Shown here in pieces: positions 14,696 to 17,488 of a DNA stretch of 17,488 bases; position 1 is the stretch's first letter; every line of letters begins with the position of its first letter. The position numbers and the translations under genes were made by a program. This DNA is from an uncultured Peptoniphilus sp. (GTDB lineage Bacteria; Bacillota; Clostridia; Tissierellales; Peptoniphilaceae), in assembly GCA_946999425.1 (NCBI GenBank), contig CAMQDG010000031.1, positions 1-17,488 on the forward strand. Direction: 5' to 3'. The notes under the pieces are model-generated. The model saw only the letters and a list, made by a program, of their open reading frames with translations. It did not search any database and had not been told where the DNA came from.

Positions 14696-15712
14696 ATGAA
14701 AGCTATACAAGTTGTTGAACCAGGCAGAATGGAACTTATAGAAGTTCCCATGCCCCAAATAAAAAATCCTAAAGACGTATTAGTAAAAATAAGAGCTTTT
14801 GGAATTTGCGGATCCGATGTAGGGATCTTTAAAGGAAAGAATCCTTTTGCAATATATCCAAGAATAATAGGCCACGAAGCTTGTGGAGAAGTTTATCAAG
14901 TTGGTGACCAAGTAAAAGATTTAAAAGCTGGAGATAAGGTAGCCTTAGAACCCATAGAATTTTGTGGCGAATGTTACGCATGTAGACACGAAAGACACAA
15001 TGTTTGTAAAGAATTACAAGTTTATGGAGTTCATAGAGAAGGTGGATTCTGCGAATATTTAGTAGCAGACAGATCAAAATGGCATAAAGTAGATGACAAC
15101 ATATCCTTTGAACACGCAGTAGTAGCAGAACCTTATACAATAGCAGAGCAATCAACCTCAAGAGCAAGAGTAACAAAGGGTGATTATGTATTAGTAACAG
15201 GAGCAGGTCCTATGGGACTTTTAATTACAGACATAGCAACCTGCAAGGGAGCCAATGTAATAGTATCTGAAATAAATGACAGAAGAAGAAATATGGCAAA
15301 AGAATTTGGAGCAAAATATACAATCGATCCTTCAAAAGAATCTTTAAAAGATTTAGTGGATCAAATAACAAATGGCGAAGGGGTAAATGTTTTAATAGAA
15401 ACAACAGGAGTGCCTCAAGTAATGGAAGAAGCTGTAAAACTTCTATCACCAGCATCAAGAGTTGTTCCTTTGGCATTTGGTTCTGAATATATACCTTTGG
15501 ATTGTAAAACAATAAATCAAAAGGAAATAGAAATTGCAGGCTCAAGACTTCAATATGAAAAATTTGACATAGTTTGCTCATATTTAAAAGACAAAGAAGA
15601 ACTTTTAAATAAATTCGTAACAGATGTATTTAAAGCAGAAGATTACCAAAAAGCCTTTGAAAAATTCATGGAAAAAGACACAAGCTCAATAAAAGTAGTA
15701 TTAACATTTTAA
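14696..15712 (+). CDS. Zinc-dependent alcohol dehydrogenase, probable L-gulonate/L-galactonate 5-dehydrogenase
   Basis: This is a cytoplasmic NAD-dependent medium-chain dehydrogenase of 338 residues. Catalytic zinc ligands are Cys38 (GICGSD), His60-Glu61 (GHEACG) and the Glu145 region (VAEP). Structural zinc Cys are 90, 93, 96 and 104. The Rossmann motif GAGPMG is at 169-174, and the acidic SEIND after beta-2 favours NAD over NADP. The closest type I recognise is the RspB/LgoD group, which oxidises L-gulonate or L-galactonate to D-fructuronate or D-tagaturonate. That product would feed UxuB and UxuA encoded 12 kb upstream. AGGAGA about 5 nt before the ATG marks the start. It is the last gene of TRAP operon 2. 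Other sugar acids or sorbitol-like polyols cannot be excluded. Confidence 0.85.
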   Translation: MKAIQVVEPGRMELIEVPMPQIKNPKDVLVKIRAFGICGSDVGIFKGKNPFAIYPRIIGHEACGEVYQVGDQVKDLKAGDKVALEPIEFCGECYACRHERHNVCKELQVYGVHREGGFCEYLVADRSKWHKVDDNISFEHAVVAEPYTIAEQSTSRARVTKGDYVLVTGAGPMGLLITDIATCKGANVIVSEINDRRRNMAKEFGAKYTIDPSKESLKDLVDQITNGEGVNVLIETTGVPQVMEEAVKLLSPASRVVPLAFGSEYIPLDCKTINQKEIEIAGSRLQYEKFDIVCSYLKDKEELLNKFVTDVFKAEDYQKAFEKFMEKDTSSIKVVLTF

Positions 15713-15728
15713 GAATAAATAAAAAAAG

Positions 15729-15750
15729 AAGCCCTTAGGGGCTTTTTTTA
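15729..15750 (+). terminator. Intrinsic terminator of TRAP operon 2
   Basis: AAGCCC (15729-15734), loop TTAG and GGGCTT (15739-15744) lead into a T-run to 15749. It is preceded by an A-run, so it also has terminator features on the minus strand. Confidence 0.88.
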
Positions 15751-15787
15751 TAGGAAATTTTTGTGTATATTCTTATTTTATTATAGT

Positions 15788-15826
15788 AAATGATTAGGCA
15801 AAAATGGAACCTATCATTTTTTTTTT
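15788..15826 (+). terminator. Second hairpin with long T-run
   Basis: AAATGATTAGG (15788-15798) pairs with CCTATCATTT (15810-15819) with a single bulged T, and about ten T follow. It is probably a back-up terminator in the plus direction behind the one at 15729. Confidence 0.65.
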
Positions 15827-15851
15827 AATAAAATAAAAGTCATTAAAATAT

Positions 15852-15879
15852 AAAAAAAGGGTGAGAATATATCTCACCC
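15852..15879 (-). terminator. Intrinsic terminator of the minus-strand HTH gene
   Basis: On the minus strand GGGTGAGA (15879-15872), loop TATAT and TCTCACCC (15866-15859) form a perfect 8-bp stem followed by a run of seven T (15858-15852). It lies about 24 nt after the stop codon of the HTH gene. Confidence 0.92.
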
Positions 15880-15902
15880 CTAGATTGTTCACAGAAAAGA
15901 CC

Positions 15903-17360
15903 TTATTCATCTTCCAAGGTTATATTTGTGTGGTAAATAGACATAAGTCGTTCTTTAATCCTTAAAGGAGTTACTTCCTTGACATAGACGGCACTTTTGA
16001 TTAAATCGAAGGATTCACGCAAAAATTTAACAAATTCAGGATTGTTAGAAACAATGTATTTAAATCGACCTTTTGAAGTGGCATACAATTTTTTAGCCAC
16101 GAAGGTGTGTTCAGTCATGTAAAAAGATAGGGGAAAGTCCCAATCTAAGGGTTCATTTGCATAAGGGTCAATCATATAAAAATGAGAGGACTTCATGGAC
16201 TCCAATCCTTCAGACATAAGATTAATACATTTTTTAATATCATCATTATTGATTTTTAAGATATGAGATGCCAATGACAAATTATGTTCTTTAAGGGAAC
16301 GGAAAAAAGGAGTCGAATTAATAGTAATGGTCATATTTCCGTTGCGATAGGTGGCATTTTTTAATTTTAGGGTATCTTTTAATACTTCACTATCAAAGCC
16401 CTTAATGCGGTTTCGCTTTAAAATTTTGTTAATCAAGTTTTCGTCTAAGAAAGAGCCATCGAAACAAGAAGCAAAAATATGAAAATCATGATCACGATAA
16501 TTATTTCCTTGAAAAAAATCCACCTCAAAATAGGGATCGTGAATAGTTTTCATAAGCGTATGTTGAGAAAGATTCAAAGACTTTATATAAGCTTCCGTTT
16601 GCTCGAGAACATAGGGATCAGTTACATAATTACAAATAATTGGCAAACCATTTTCATCCATATGAAAATAAAGGACAAAATGATTACGCACATATATAAA
16701 CTCCGGTTGGCCAGCAGAAATTGTACGATTATAAATAAAAAGATCATAATAGATCATTTCTGTCAAAATATTATAAATATCATAAAAATCATCAAATTTA
16801 AAAAAGAGACCAGGATTTTCTAAGATAAAATGAACATCCACAGGTGTTTCGTTTGAAAATAGTAGTAGGTTCTGATAACTGTCAAAGATGTTTTTAAGGT
16901 GGGAATAATTAATATGATAAAACAAGGTTACTTTTTCAGGACCCAAAGGTTTGGAATAGAGAGAAAACAAAAATTGTTTAATGGCATCTAATCCGACAAT
17001 TGTCTGAAAAGGACTGTCATCAACTAACGATAGACTTTCACCATTTTTGCAAAGACTTTTAATGTAGGAAGAATTTAATGCATTATATATGATTTTTTTC
17101 AAAATTACCTTTGAACCCAAATCTAAATTATCTGGCAAAAAATTACGAACCTCATTTTGAAGATTGTTACGATAGATAACATCTGCAAAGCGGTTAGACA
17201 AATAAGAATTTGTAGCTTCAACTTGAGATAGAGTGGGCAGATGGTGTCCATTTAGCCACTTACTAAAGTAAGATGAATCGTAATGCAAATCTTGAGAAAG
17301 ATCCTTTGCTTTTAAATGGGTTACTTTAATTAACAATTTTAATAGGGTCTCATAATACAT
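15903..17360 (-). CDS. Large helix-turn-helix protein of unknown function
   Basis: I do not recognise a characterised family. The 485-residue protein starts with an XRE/Cro-like helix-turn-helix at about residues 19-40 (KAKDLSQDLHYDSSYFSKWLNG), so it probably binds DNA. The remaining ~440 residues have no catalytic motif, no membrane helix and no signal peptide. They are rich in Phe, Tyr, Asn and Asp, and alternate helical stretches (around 85-145 and 340-375) with mixed ones, which suggests one or more folded sensor-like domains. I use the ATG at 17360, with AAAGGA 9 nt before it; the longer TTG start at 17378 overlaps that site. It is a single-gene unit with its own terminator, in opposite orientation to the dehydrogenase. 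It may be unrelated to the sugar-acid genes. Confidence 0.75.
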   Translation of the reverse strand: MYYETLLKLLIKVTHLKAKDLSQDLHYDSSYFSKWLNGHHLPTLSQVEATNSYLSNRFADVIYRNNLQNEVRNFLPDNLDLGSKVILKKIIYNALNSSYIKSLCKNGESLSLVDDSPFQTIVGLDAIKQFLFSLYSKPLGPEKVTLFYHINYSHLKNIFDSYQNLLLFSNETPVDVHFILENPGLFFKFDDFYDIYNILTEMIYYDLFIYNRTISAGQPEFIYVRNHFVLYFHMDENGLPIICNYVTDPYVLEQTEAYIKSLNLSQHTLMKTIHDPYFEVDFFQGNNYRDHDFHIFASCFDGSFLDENLINKILKRNRIKGFDSEVLKDTLKLKNATYRNGNMTITINSTPFFRSLKEHNLSLASHILKINNDDIKKCINLMSEGLESMKSSHFYMIDPYANEPLDWDFPLSFYMTEHTFVAKKLYATSKGRFKYIVSNNPEFVKFLRESFDLIKSAVYVKEVTPLRIKERLMSIYHTNITLEDE

Positions 17361-17433
17361 ACTAAGATGTCCTTTCAAAACAGAATAAATATTTGAATAA
17401 ACATTAATTTTACATTATTTAAGAAATACTTTT

Positions 17434-17461
17434 ATTTTAAACAAACTTCTTATTGCCACAA
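17434..17461 (-). promoter_or_regulatory. Weak candidate promoter of the HTH gene
   Basis: On the minus strand TTGTGG (17461-17456) and TAAAAT (17439-17434) are 16 bp apart, with a start near 17427 and a leader of about 67 nt. The -35 is poor, so this is tentative. Confidence 0.3.
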
Positions 17462-17474
17462 CCTTTGAAAATCC

Positions 17475-17488
17475 TGTAGGGACCGGTT
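17475..17488 (-). repeat. Partial inverted copy of the left-edge repeat
   Basis: Read on the minus strand these bases are AACCGGTCCCTACA, which matches 12 of 14 positions of AATTGGTCCCTACA at 113-126. The window ends here, so the full extent of the copy is unseen. Confidence 0.5.

Noticed and set aside
14829..15581. Two Leu-rich open frames on the minus strand (14829-15176 and 15225-15581)
   Set aside because: They are antisense shadows of the dehydrogenase gene; the leucine-rich make-up follows from its A-ending codons, and they have no ribosome sites.
16479..16823. Plus-strand open frame inside the HTH gene
   Set aside because: It is an Ile/Lys-rich shadow frame with no ribosome binding site and no recognisable domain.

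Overview
The window is AT-rich, densely packed bacterial DNA. Nearly every gene has a strong GGAGG-type ribosome binding site, starts include ATG and TTG, and there are compact sigma-A-like promoters and several hairpin-plus-T-run terminators. This fits a low-GC anaerobic Firmicute; a Tissierellia/Peptoniphilaceae relative is my guess from general gene style only. I see sixteen protein genes and no tRNA, rRNA, insertion sequence or CRISPR array.

Layout. 1-344: non-coding edge with a hairpin, a 33-bp tandem repeat and a promoter. 345-3000 (+): a mannitol dehydrogenase-family enzyme (probable fructuronate reductase, uxuB) and mannonate dehydratase (uxuA), closed by a terminator. 3101-6941 (+): promoter, cytoplasmic SGNH esterase and a complete TRAP transporter (dctP-dctQ-dctM), ending in a terminator shared with the convergent genes. 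7030-10139 (-): three-gene flavin oxidoreductase operon (DAO-fold/[2Fe-2S] dehydrogenase, FAD/NAD reductase, DUF1667 Cys-rich protein) with its own promoter; its upstream neighbour (10148-10831, -) is a FadR-type regulator. 10883-11622 (+): a second FCD-type GntR regulator, divergent from the first. 11660-15750 (+): promoter, second TRAP transporter and a zinc-dependent sugar-acid/polyol dehydrogenase, then terminators. 15859-17461 (-): a large orphan helix-turn-helix protein. The last bases carry a partial inverted copy of the repeat from the left edge.

How the genes fit together. The zinc dehydrogenase resembles L-gulonate/L-galactonate 5-dehydrogenases. With UxuB and UxuA it would give L-gulonate -> D-fructuronate -> D-mannonate -> 2-keto-3-deoxygluconate (KDG). 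The two TRAP systems, with unlike binding proteins, would import hexuronates/hexonates, and the esterase may free esterified substrates after uptake. The flavin module probably oxidises another hydroxy acid or polyol and passes electrons towards NAD. KDG kinase and aldolase are absent and must be elsewhere. A 16-base sequence occurs exactly at the promoter of the second GntR gene and, inverted, at the promoter of the second TRAP operon. It is the best regulatory signal here and suggests the GntR protein controls itself and TRAP operon 2. All functions are inferred from sequence recognition only.
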